A stretch of DNA of 64,000 nucleotides, taken from Veillonella sp. T11011-6 (GTDB taxonomy: Bacteria > Bacillota > Negativicutes > Veillonellales > Veillonellaceae). The position numbers and the translations under genes are program-made. The DNA is taken from positions 496,001 through 560,000 of the forward strand of contig NZ_PPCW01000004.1 in NCBI RefSeq assembly GCF_002959755.1. Reading direction: 5' to 3'. The notes below the pieces were generated by a model. It saw nothing but the letters and a program-made list of their open reading frames with translations. It was not told the origin of the DNA and did no database searches. How positions within the stretch are numbered: the first letter of the stretch is position 1; each line of letters starts with the position of its first letter. Of this stretch, positions 34,969 through 42,520 are shown in pieces.

Positions 34969-36354
34969 TTATTTACCAAGGCAGAAACGGCTAAATAGTT
35001 CGTCGATCATGGATTCACGGATGGTATCACCCGTGATGTCGCCTAGTAGTTCCCAGGCGCTGCGCAGGTCGGTTGCTACAAAGTCTACTGGCATGCCCAT
35101 GTCGATGGAGGAGAGGGCTTGTTCGACTTGAGCCTTCGCTTGTTCCATGAGGCTGATGTGGCGCACGTTACTGATCATAGCGCTGTTATCTTGTTTTACG
35201 CGACCGCCGTAGACGAGTTCTTGCACCCATTTAGAGAGAACTGCAGAGCCTTCGCCTTCTTTAGCACTGATGCGCTCGATAGCCGTAAAGGTTCCGTGTT
35301 CTTTAATATTTTCGTCTGTAACGACTTGTGCCATATCGGACTTATTAAGGAGTACGATGGTGTTCAAACCGCTCACAGAGGTCAAAATTTCGATTTCTTC
35401 AGGGGTTAATGGAGTAGACCCATCGATAACGCAGAGCACGATGTCTGCTTTGTTGATATAATCGCGAGCACGTTCAACGCCAAGGGCTTCTACCGTGTCT
35501 TGTGTGTCACGGATACCTGCTGTATCGATGAGGCGCAAGGAAATGCCTTCAACGGTCATATATTCTTCAATACTATCCCGTGTCGTACCAGGAATATCTG
35601 TTACGATAGCGCGATTTTCACGCAAGAGAGCGTTCATCAAGCTCGATTTACCTGCATTTGGACGGCCTACGATAACCGTTGTAATACCGTCCCGAATGAG
35701 GCGGCCTGTATTCGCTGTGGATAAGAGATCATCCATAGCTTTCAAAATAGGCTGCAATTGATCACGAACCTCTTGGCTCGTTACGTCCTCAATATCCTCT
35801 TCAGGATAGTCGATGGTTACCTCTAAATGGGCAATCATAGCGATGAGCTGTTCACGCACATCTTTCACAAAGGACGAAACGGTCCCATCTAGCTGAGATA
35901 CAGCGAGAGAGAGGGAGTCCTCCGTTTTTGCTTCAATAATATCAATGATCGCCTCTGCTTGAGTAAGGTCGATGCGTCCGTTCATAAAGGCGCGCTTCGT
36001 AAATTCGCCGGCCTCAGCCATGCGCACATCGTGGTTTACGAGCAATTTCAGAATTTGTCGAACCGGCACAATACCGCCGTGACACTGAATTTCCACTACA
36101 TCCTCTGCCGTGTAGGAATGAGGGCCTTTCATTAATAATACAAGAACCTCGTCAATGGTCTTGTTCGTTGCGGGATCCACAATGGTCCCATATTGTATCG
36201 TTCTATTTTGGCGGTCCATCAAAGGAACAGTGCCAGCGCTCTTGAACAGGCTATTTACAATAGGAAAACTATCCTTGCCGCTGACCCGAATAATACCAAC
36301 CCCGCCGATACCGGGCGGCGTCGCAATGGCCGCTATTGTATCATCTATATACAT
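34969..36354 (-). CDS. mnmE: tRNA modification GTPase MnmE
   Basis: 461 residues. Partner of MnmG in U34 modification. The N-terminal folate-binding domain (DTIAAIATPPGIGGVGIIRVSG, HSYTAEDVVEIQCHGG, AEAGEFTKRAFMNGRIDLTQAEAI) is followed by the inserted G domain: GRPNAGKSSLMNALL, IPGTTRDSIEE, DTAGIRDTQD and NKSD. The C-terminal end is the obligatory FCLGK, whose Cys is required for activity. Upstream it is separated from jag by a hairpin with the GTGAAAG word at both ends, so the two genes may be separate transcripts. Confidence 0.97.
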   Translation of the reverse strand: MYIDDTIAAIATPPGIGGVGIIRVSGKDSFPIVNSLFKSAGTVPLMDRQNRTIQYGTIVDPATNKTIDEVLVLLMKGPHSYTAEDVVEIQCHGGIVPVRQILKLLVNHDVRMAEAGEFTKRAFMNGRIDLTQAEAIIDIIEAKTEDSLSLAVSQLDGTVSSFVKDVREQLIAMIAHLEVTIDYPEEDIEDVTSQEVRDQLQPILKAMDDLLSTANTGRLIRDGITTVIVGRPNAGKSSLMNALLRENRAIVTDIPGTTRDSIEEYMTVEGISLRLIDTAGIRDTQDTVEALGVERARDYINKADIVLCVIDGSTPLTPEEIEILTSVSGLNTIVLLNKSDMAQVVTDENIKEHGTFTAIERISAKEGEGSAVLSKWVQELVYGGRVKQDNSAMISNVRHISLMEQAKAQVEQALSSIDMGMPVDFVATDLRSAWELLGDITGDTIRESMIDELFSRFCLGK

Positions 36355-36409
36355 ACATATCTCCGTATTTCGATTATCTAATATTTGATTTTGTATATGT
36401 TCTTCGCCT

Positions 36410-36467
36410 GTGAAAGTTAAACTAAACTAATCTTTGCATGCGAAGATTAACTTAGGTTAGCTTTCAC
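36410..36467. repeat. Hairpin ending in inverted GTGAAAG words
   Basis: Bases 36410-36435 pair imperfectly with 36442-36467 around GCATGC, with GTGAAAG and CTTTCAC at the outer ends. It lies between jag and mnmE, where a terminator might be expected, but no T run follows. Confidence 0.65.
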
Positions 36468-36543
36468 CATAACCTAAAGAATAAAGAGGACAGCCCTCAA
36501 GCAACCGATAATCTCAGTTACTTGAAAGCTGCACCACTATATT

Positions 36544-37341
36544 TTATTTTTTGTACGTAATCACAACGTGACGGAACGGTTCGTCCCCTTCACTGTTAGT
36601 AACAACGTTTTTATCGCCTTGAAGGGCAGTGTGAATGATTTTACGTTCAAAAGCATTCATTGGTTCTAAAGAAACCTTTTGACGGTTGCGTTTCACCTTA
36701 GAAGCCAAGCGTTTCGCGAGATTTACCAATGTTTCTTCTCGGCGAGAACGATAGTTTTCCACATCTACAACGATATGGCAGTGGCCAGATACATCCTTGT
36801 GAGCCACGAGATTAGTTAAGTATTGAATAGCATCCAATGTTTGACCATGTTTGCCAATCAAAATACCCAAATCTTCGCCGTGTACTTGGAATGTAATCTT
36901 ATCTTTGGTCATCATTTTTTCGATAACCACAGTGAGGCCCATTTGAGTAAACATATCATCGAGGAATTGTTTACCTTTTTCAGCGATTTCTTGTTGATCT
37001 TCTTTTGAAAGTTCCTTTTTAGAAGGTTTTTCTACAACATCACCTTCAGTAGAATCAACTAATGTGTCTTCTACTTCTGTTTCAGTTGTTGCCACCGGTT
37101 CGGAAGCAACAGCTACAGATTGTTCTTCTACATGAGCTACTTCTTCTTGAGTAGCAGTTTTAGCTACAGATGTGAAGAATAAGCGAACAACTGCTGGTTT
37201 ACGACCAATGCCCAAGAAGCCATTAGAAGGTTGTTCCAAGACTTTAGTTTCTACCAATTCTTGGCCTTCTGCAGCCAATTGAGCTACGCCTTTGGCAATG
37301 GCATCTTCAATGGTTTTAGCAGATACATCGATAAATTCCAT
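36544..37341 (-). CDS. jag: Jag/KhpB RNA-binding protein
   Basis: 265 residues. Jag N domain (MEFIDVSAKTIEDAIAKGVAQL, SNGFLGIGRKPAVVRLFF), an acidic Val/Thr/Glu-rich linker (about 65-115), a KH domain with the GxxG loop GKHG in ILIGKHGQTLDAIQYLTNLV, and an R3H domain (RRRETLVNLAKRLA ... NAFERKIIHTAL). In Gram-positives KhpB binds RNA with KhpA and affects cell elongation and division. The yidC stop lies 9 bases upstream of its start, and TAGGAGGC precedes the ATG, so it is the last gene of the rpmH-rnpA-yidD-yidC-jag unit. Confidence 0.95.
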   Translation of the reverse strand: MEFIDVSAKTIEDAIAKGVAQLAAEGQELVETKVLEQPSNGFLGIGRKPAVVRLFFTSVAKTATQEEVAHVEEQSVAVASEPVATTETEVEDTLVDSTEGDVVEKPSKKELSKEDQQEIAEKGKQFLDDMFTQMGLTVVIEKMMTKDKITFQVHGEDLGILIGKHGQTLDAIQYLTNLVAHKDVSGHCHIVVDVENYRSRREETLVNLAKRLASKVKRNRQKVSLEPMNAFERKIIHTALQGDKNVVTNSEGDEPFRHVVITYKK

Positions 37342-37350
37342 AATTGCCTC

Positions 37351-38016
37351 CTACTTAGCGTTCAAATTTTTGTAAATGAAGTGCTGTTGAATCAATTGGA
37401 ATACGTTAGATACTACCCAGTAGATAACGAGACCAGATGGGAAGCTCAAAGAGATGTAACCAATGAATAAAGGCATAAAGATTGTCATAATCTTTTGTTG
37501 TTGTGCAGCTGCACCAGTTGCACCATTGCTAGTTTGACGAGACATAACCCATGTGGATAATGCACTCAAAACTGGCAAGATGTACATTGGATCTGGTTCG
37601 CCAAGGCTAGGCAACCACAAGAATTGTACAAAGTTTGGATCGTAAGGGTAGTCTTTCAACGCCCAGTAAATTGCGATCAAGAATGGCATTTGCACCAATA
37701 GAGGCAAACAACCAGCCAATGGATTAACGCCCATTTCTTTGTACAATGCACCCATTTCCGCTTGAAGTTTTGCAGGATCGTTTTTGTATTTATCTTGCAA
37801 TTGTTTCATGCGAGGCTGCAATTCTTGCATAGCCTTCATGGATTTAATTTGCTTAACAGTAAGTGGTGCCAAAATCGCTTTAATGAAGATTGTTAAAAGG
37901 ATAATAGCCACACCGTAGCTTGGATAACCTACCATTTGAGTCAATTGGAACGCGTACGTTACCAATGTGCTCATCAAGTCAACGATAGGTTGGAAAATAC
38001 CACTTAAAAAGTCCAT
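37351..38016 (-). CDS. yidC: Membrane protein insertase YidC
   Basis: 221 residues, the short Gram-positive-like Oxa1/YidC form lacking the large periplasmic P1 domain of Gram-negative YidC, and here also lacking a lipobox. Five membrane segments are visible, starting with MVGYPSYGVAIILLTIFIKAIL. The hydrophilic-groove Arg is absent from its usual context: the segment LTIFIKAILAPLTVKQIKSM has Lys where many YidC proteins have Arg. The C1 hairpin KAMQELQPRMKQLQDKYKNDPAKLQAEMGALYKEMGVNP is clear, and the end SGLVIYWVVSNVFQLIQQHFI is canonical. It inserts membrane proteins with or without SecYEG. Confidence 0.95.
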   Translation of the reverse strand: MDFLSGIFQPIVDLMSTLVTYAFQLTQMVGYPSYGVAIILLTIFIKAILAPLTVKQIKSMKAMQELQPRMKQLQDKYKNDPAKLQAEMGALYKEMGVNPLAGCLPLLVQMPFLIAIYWALKDYPYDPNFVQFLWLPSLGEPDPMYILPVLSALSTWVMSRQTSNGATGAAAQQQKIMTIFMPLFIGYISLSFPSGLVIYWVVSNVFQLIQQHFIYKNLNAK

Positions 38017-38138
38017 TGTTTCTCCTTTTTCTTACAGTCCGAAACCGTCCTTTGCGCATCTATATATCGTTATGGTATGGTCTAAATTTCATCCATACAG
38101 ATGCTCAGGTATTTCCAAAACTGTGCTAGATAGTTTTT

Positions 38139-38155
38139 GTGAAAGTTACTTTCAC
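38139..38155. repeat. Inverted pair of GTGAAAG words
   Basis: GTGAAAG-TTA-CTTTCAC: two words 3 bases apart in inverted orientation, in the gap between yidD and yidC. Confidence 0.7.
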
Positions 38156-38184
38156 AGAACGCATCCAGCCTAAGCCCAAATAGG

Positions 38185-38406
38185 TTAGGGAACTGGATCG
38201 TAGCCACCCTTGTGGAAAGGATGGCAGCGAAGAATGCGTTTTAAACCCATCCAGCTACCTTTCAAAGGACCATATTTTTCGATGGCCTGCAGAGTATATG
38301 TGGAACATGTCGGATAATAACGGCAACATCCAGGTTTTAAGGGAGATATGGCAAGCTGATAGAACCTAATTAAAAGTCGTAAAAGCGCGGTTATACAGCG
38401 TTTCAT
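38185..38406 (-). CDS. yidD: Membrane protein insertion efficiency factor YidD
   Basis: 73 residues: [64 protein letters not shown]. This is the complete YidD signature, with the three conserved Cys (CCRYYPTC), the amphipathic N-terminal helix and the terminal GGYDPVP. It sits between rnpA and yidC as in most bacteria and assists YidC-dependent insertion. GGAGGTTTCC lies before ATG 38406; the longer reading from 38424 starts ahead of this ribosome site. Confidence 0.96.
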   Translation of the reverse strand: MKRCITALLRLLIRFYQLAISPLKPGCCRYYPTCSTYTLQAIEKYGPLKGSWMGLKRILRCHPFHKGGYDPVP

Positions 38407-38456
38407 GGAAACCTCCATATACACAAAAAAGGACCAAAGCCTTCTAACTTGTGGTC

Positions 38457-38816
38457 CTATTTATCATTTTGTATCAACAATTTGCTTTTTCGCAAGAGAT
38501 ACAAAATTTCCTTTTCCGCTTTTTCGTAGGTAGCGTTTTTCAGAGGGCCACGTCCAACAATTACGATATGATACCCTTCGCGTATGGAATGTTGATTGAG
38601 GCGATATACCTCTTTCATAAGGCGTCTAGCTCGGTTGCGCTCTACAGCACAACCAACCTTTTTGCCGGTTACAAAACCAATGCGCGTAGATTGCTTCGCC
38701 ACGGGCATACGATACAGTACACACATACGGCCTACTTCGTATTTACCGTGCTTATACACAAGGCGATATTCATTATTGTGCGTCAGTCGTCTTGCTTTAT
38801 CGAGGCAATAATCCAT
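38457..38816 (-). CDS. rnpA: Ribonuclease P protein component
   Basis: About 119 residues. Protein subunit that helps the RNase P RNA cleave tRNA 5' leaders. The family features are [20 protein letters not shown], the basic RNR box in [18 protein letters not shown], and [22 protein letters not shown]. The ribosome site AAGGA is 8 bases from ATG 38816 and only 2 from ATG 38822, so the shorter form is preferred. It lies between rpmH and yidD, in the same direction. Confidence 0.95.
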   Translation of the reverse strand: MDYCLDKARRLTHNNEYRLVYKHGKYEVGRMCVLYRMPVAKQSTRIGFVTGKKVGCAVERNRARRLMKEVYRLNQHSIREGYHIVIVGRGPLKNATYEKAEKEILYLLRKSKLLIQNDK

Positions 38817-38895
38817 ATGCATTGTCCTTAAGTCCTAAGAATAGAAAAACTTGGCAGCAGCGCCAAGTTTTTTCTCCTGCCTAACAGCTATTATA

Positions 38896-39030
38896 TTATG
38901 CAGATAAGCGTTTTCTGCCTTTTGCACGTCTTCTTTTTAAAACGAGACGGCCACCGATAGTTTTCATGCGTTCACGGAAACCATGGGTACGTTTTCTCCA
39001 AAGAGTATTTGGTTGGTAAGTACGTTTCAT
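38896..39030 (-). CDS. rpmH: 50S ribosomal protein L34
   Basis: 44 residues with the full L34 signature: [18 protein letters not shown], then [20 protein letters not shown] and an ending LSA. GAGGAGGTGTTTTACTA precedes the ATG. It is the first gene of the leftward conserved cluster; its promoter is at 39086-39114 and is close to consensus, as expected for a highly expressed ribosomal gene next to the origin. The RNase P protein gene follows after about 80 bases. Confidence 0.97.
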   Translation of the reverse strand: MKRTYQPNTLWRKRTHGFRERMKTIGGRLVLKRRRAKGRKRLSA

Positions 39031-39085
39031 TAGTAAAACACCTCCTCGTCATTTTGTATTGTTTTACTTATACCATAACAGGGTA

Positions 39086-39114
39086 ATTATAGAGTTAAAA
39101 CGTAAATTTGTCAA
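39086..39114 (-). promoter_or_regulatory. Consensus sigma-70 promoter of rpmH
   Basis: On the minus strand TTGACA (39114-39109) and TATAAT (39091-39086) are both perfect and separated by 17 bases. Transcription would start near 39079, 48 bases before the rpmH ATG. Confidence 0.9.
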
Positions 39115-39127
39115 TCATTTAGGGCTA

Positions 39128-39358
39128 TTCTGAAAGACTTTTATGTAGATTTTACTTAAATCCGATAGAACTTAAAACTGATACTACTTTTATAGGGGGA
39201 GGAATAGATGTGGTTTTCTCCCTCCATACTCATCGTAAGTCGGTCAAAAATCCACATCTATTCCTGCTCCTAACATACTCTAATGACTACTATAACACCT
39301 ACCACCAGTATAAAAAGTAGTATCAGTTTTTATGGCAAATCTAAAAGTCTTTCAAAAT
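39128..39358. repeat. GACT/TGGA hairpin element E
   Basis: Three nested stems: outer CTGAAAGACTTTT with AAAAGTCTTTCA, middle AAAACTGATACTACTTTT with its near complement ending at 39330, inner GGAATAGATGTGG with CCACATCTATTCC. On the minus strand the apex (39222-39245) reads GACC-GACT-TAC-GATGA-GTA-TGGA-GGG. Confidence 0.75.
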
Positions 39359-39433
39359 ACGGATCTAAGATATAACAAATCTTCCCTTTCAACCTCTTGA
39401 GGGAAAAAGGGAAAATTAATGTTACGTTTCCAA
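39196..39433. repeat. Direct repeat left of oriC, copy 1
   Basis: This stretch recurs 440 bases away (39636-39873) with scattered substitutions and one or two small length changes. Each copy carries the right part of one hairpin element and the start of a second. Confidence 0.8.
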
Positions 39434-39557
39434 AAGAGAGCTCCTTCATCGCTCCATACTAACCGTAAAGTCGCTCAAAAGGACCCTATATTCCCTCCCT
39501 AAGACAACCCTAATCTATCCTTACACACCACTACACGATGTAAACGTAACATCAATT
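39410..39557. repeat. GACT/TGGA hairpin element F
   Basis: The outer stem ATTAATGTTACGTTT pairs with AAACGTAACATCAAT (39542-39557). The apex near 39452-39475 on the minus strand reads GAGC-GACTT-TAC-GGTTA-GTA-TGGA-GCG. Intermediate stems are decayed. Confidence 0.6.
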
Positions 39558-39635
39558 ATTCAGCAACACAAGAACTCACATTCTAATCTTTTATATTTTG
39601 GCGAATTTACCTTTTGATCTCTAGTTGGAAGAGGA

Positions 39636-39873
39636 GGGGAGGAATAGATGTGGTTTTCTCCCTCCATACGACACGTAAGTCGGTCAAAAATCCACATCTA
39701 TTCCTGCTCCTAACACGCTCTAATGACTACTATAACACCTACCACCAGTATAGAAAGTAGTATCAGTTTTTATAGCAAATCTAAAAGTCTTTCAGAATAC
39801 GGATCTAAGATATAACAAATCTTACCTTTTAACCTTTTGAGGGGAAAGGGAAAATTGATGTTACATTTCCAAA
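39636..39873. repeat. Direct repeat left of oriC, copy 2, with elements G and H
   Basis: Second copy of 39196-39433. Element G keeps the inner stem GGAATAGATGTGG/CCACATCTATTCC; its apex on the minus strand reads GACC-GACT-TACG-TGT-CGTA-TGGA-GGG. Element H begins at its right end and continues to about 39930 with a decayed core. Confidence 0.75.
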
Positions 39874-39950
39874 CAACTAAGTCTTCTTCATCACTCCATA
39901 CGACACGTTTCGGTCAAAGATCCACATCCACACCTAACACTCCCTCTTAG

Positions 39951-40257
39951 AAAAATCACTAGTTTGTTATTTTTATCTATCATTTAGTTTTGATTATCTG
40001 AAGGTTGATGTTGTTATGTTCATCAATTACTTTTTCGTCTATGTATATTGTAATCATAAAAATTATCTTATAGGAGGAGCGGACTGAAAACTACTTTTTG
40101 AGTGACTTACGCGTCGTATGGAGCGATAAAAGTAGTTTTCAGTCCTCCCCCAAAAGTAATTGATGAACAAAAGATGAGATAATTACTGAGTTATTAACAT
40201 TTCTCCTTCAGATAATCAAAAGTTATCCACAGAATAAATGACAAACTAGTGATTTTT
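39951..40257. repeat. GACT/TGGA hairpin element I, a 307-base nested inverted repeat
   Basis: Four successive stems: 39951-39967 with 40241-40257, 39992-40004 with 40205-40217, 40018-40034 with 40152-40168, and 40082-40098 with 40128-40144, each perfect or nearly so over 13-17 bp. The apex (40099-40127) reads GAGT-GACT-TACG-CGT-CGTA-TGGA-GCG on the plus strand. A perfect DnaA box (40223-40231) lies between its outermost right arms. Confidence 0.85.
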
Positions 40258-40524
40258 TGGTACAATCATAACTGAAATTAGGAAAAAGTATATATTTTTA
40301 TAAGTTTTTGTTGGATAACTTTTAAGGTTATCCACATTTTTTCTCTTTTGACCTGTGTAATCTATAAAGTCAGTTATTATCTGGTTGGAATAGAATTTTA
40401 TTTTCACTTATTCACAGGTTGTGCACAGGTTATTCACAGGAATAACAGGTTTTTCCACAGCTTTCACAAGAGTTATACACATTATTCCTAAAGTTATACA
40501 CATTTATCGTAATAGTTATACACA
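40223..40524 (+). promoter_or_regulatory. oriC: oriC, left DnaA-box array
   Basis: Perfect TTATCCACA boxes are at 40223 and 40328. A same-strand array follows at 40408, 40419, 40430, 40451, 40473, 40494 and 40516 (TTATTCACA or TTATACACA, with single mismatches at 40419 and 40451). Start-to-start spacings are 11, 11, 21, 22, 21 and 22 bases, that is, one or two helical turns. The dnaA gene begins 12 bases after the last box, so the array also overlaps the dnaA promoter region. Confidence 0.93.
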
Positions 40525-40535
40525 AGAGGCACGTC

Positions 40536-42113
40536 ATGCAATCATTTGATTTGAATAATATATGGGAACATATATTGCAAGAGGCGAAAAAGAACATGCA
40601 ACATTTGCCTGACGCGTTGTACTTGCGCGTCACGTCATCGTTGATTCCCATGTCTCTCGACAGTCATTCGATCCATATAGGGGTCATGCAAACATTTGTT
40701 AAAAACTTAATCGATCAGCAGCCACAGATCAGCAAGGCTTTGCAGGATGCTATTACTACGGTTATCGGTTCTCATCGGGATATGGTGTTATTCGATTTCA
40801 ATCAAGAGAGTGTAGATACTACTTTTGTTGATGAAAGTCTCATCGATGATGCACCTGTAGTGGCTCCACCGATGCCATTACCGCCTGTGGTAGAGGAAAA
40901 AGCTCAACAAGATGAGTTCTACACACCGGTATATCAGGAGCCTGTTTATATCGACCGAGCACCAGCGCCTGTAAATATTCCAGATGAGCCAATGGTAGTG
41001 CCTAGTAAAACAGTTGAAACTACAACACCTACATTACAATCTGATAATGTACCTGTGGATTTATCATTATCTAACCTTAATCCAGCGTACCGTTTCGATA
41101 ACTACGTTACAGGCAACGCGAACCGCATTCCATTTGGTGCGGCTCAAAATGTAGCTGAGTTCCCAGGCGGTGACTATAATCCGCTCTTTATCTATGGTCC
41201 ATCAGGTCTAGGTAAAACGCATTTGATGCACGCTATCGGCAATGCCATCAAGGAAAATCATCCACACATGAAGGTTATGTCCATTACGAGCGAAAACTTT
41301 ATGAACATTTTCGTCGAAACATTGCAGCGTAACCAAGGTAAATTGTTCCGCAACACATTCCGCAACATCGACGTACTCATGATTGACGATATTCAGTTCC
41401 TTGAAAGTCGTGAAAGTACGAAAACTGAGCTATTTAATACGTTCAATGAGTTATTAAATAACAACAAACAAATCGTCCTCACCTCTGATACGATGCCAAA
41501 CGATATGGAGCAATTCGAAGACCGTCTTCGTTCTCGTTTCCAAGCTGGCTACATTGCAACAATGGAAAATCCAGATTTAGAAACACGCATCGCCATCTTT
41601 AGATCACTTTTAGAACGTGAATATAAGAAAAATCGCGTTATCCGCATCGATAACGACTCCATCAACTACGTGGCGTTACAATTTAGCGAAAACGTCAGGG
41701 TGTTGCAAGGTGCTTTCACCAAATTAATCGGCACTGCATCCATCGATCAACGTCTTGAATCTATCGATCTAGAATACACTAAACAAGCCTTGGCTGGCCT
41801 CGTTCATACCGAAGAGGTGAACATGGTCACTATGGAAAGCATCCAAAATTTTGTAAGTTCTTATTTCAATATTAAAAAGCAAGACTTGCTCGGTAAGAAG
41901 CGTAAGGCACAGTTCGCATTCCCACGGCAAATTGCCATGTATCTATGCCGTGATATGATCAATGAAAGTTATCCGCAAATCGCAGCAGCCTTCTCTCGTG
42001 ACCATACGACAATTCTCCATGCGTACGATAAAATTACGAAGGAAATTGAACGAAACGAAGAAACTAAGAACATGATTTCTGAAATTAAACAGAAATTAAC
42101 AACCTGTGGATAA
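40536..42113 (+). CDS. dnaA: Chromosomal replication initiator DnaA
   Basis: 525 residues, long for the family because of an acidic, Pro-rich domain II (about 95-175). Domain I is at 1-80. The AAA+ domain III has Walker A GPSGLGKTH (221-229), Walker B LMIDDIQF (281-288) and an arginine-finger region RLRSRF. The domain IV helix-turn-helix ends with the signature FSRDHTTILHAYDKI. It binds the DnaA boxes on both sides of its own gene and melts the origin. AGAGG is 8 bases before the ATG. The first downstream DnaA box overlaps its stop codon. Confidence 0.98.
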   Translation: MQSFDLNNIWEHILQEAKKNMQHLPDALYLRVTSSLIPMSLDSHSIHIGVMQTFVKNLIDQQPQISKALQDAITTVIGSHRDMVLFDFNQESVDTTFVDESLIDDAPVVAPPMPLPPVVEEKAQQDEFYTPVYQEPVYIDRAPAPVNIPDEPMVVPSKTVETTTPTLQSDNVPVDLSLSNLNPAYRFDNYVTGNANRIPFGAAQNVAEFPGGDYNPLFIYGPSGLGKTHLMHAIGNAIKENHPHMKVMSITSENFMNIFVETLQRNQGKLFRNTFRNIDVLMIDDIQFLESRESTKTELFNTFNELLNNNKQIVLTSDTMPNDMEQFEDRLRSRFQAGYIATMENPDLETRIAIFRSLLEREYKKNRVIRIDNDSINYVALQFSENVRVLQGAFTKLIGTASIDQRLESIDLEYTKQALAGLVHTEEVNMVTMESIQNFVSSYFNIKKQDLLGKKRKAQFAFPRQIAMYLCRDMINESYPQIAAAFSRDHTTILHAYDKITKEIERNEETKNMISEIKQKLTTCG

Positions 42114-42297
42114 CTCTGTGGATATATTGTGCGTAACTTTGTGGATATCCTAAAAACCGCACTCCGCTGTGAGTATGTGGATAAGTGGTTACAAACTATC
42201 AACATAGTTATACACAACCGAGAAATCGCACAGTTAGTAGTGCCAATTCACTTTTACACATATGAACAGGCCCCTACTATTACTACTACTAAAACTA
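42104..42297. promoter_or_regulatory. oriC: oriC, right DnaA-box cluster and DnaA-trio element
   Basis: Reverse-strand boxes are at 42104 (perfect), 42116, 42128 and 42139 (one mismatch each; spacing 12, 12, 11) and 42175 (perfect), with forward boxes at 42207 and 42252. A GC strip CAGGCCCC then leads into CTA triplets from 42274 to 42297 (six of eight CTA). This is the box, GC strip, DnaA-trio order described for the Bacillus subtilis unwinding element. Confidence 0.85.
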
Positions 42298-42520
42298 ACA
42301 AACAATCAAAAAACCAGTAGAAACAGATCTATCGCAGAATATCTATAGAGCATCTACGATAGCAAACATAGAATATTACAAACAAGATAAGTAATTATTA
42401 ATGCTTCTACATTATATGGAAACAGTACATACAAACAATATATAAATTAGTAGAGCAAAATAGTAATCTACAAATTAAATAATACTAATAACAAACATAC
42501 AAATTATAAAGGAGTAACAT
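42298..42520. other. AT-rich DNA-unwinding region
   Basis: Very low GC between the DnaA-trios and the dnaN ribosome site. No gene is seen. Its position matches the duplex unwinding element of a bipartite origin. Confidence 0.7.
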
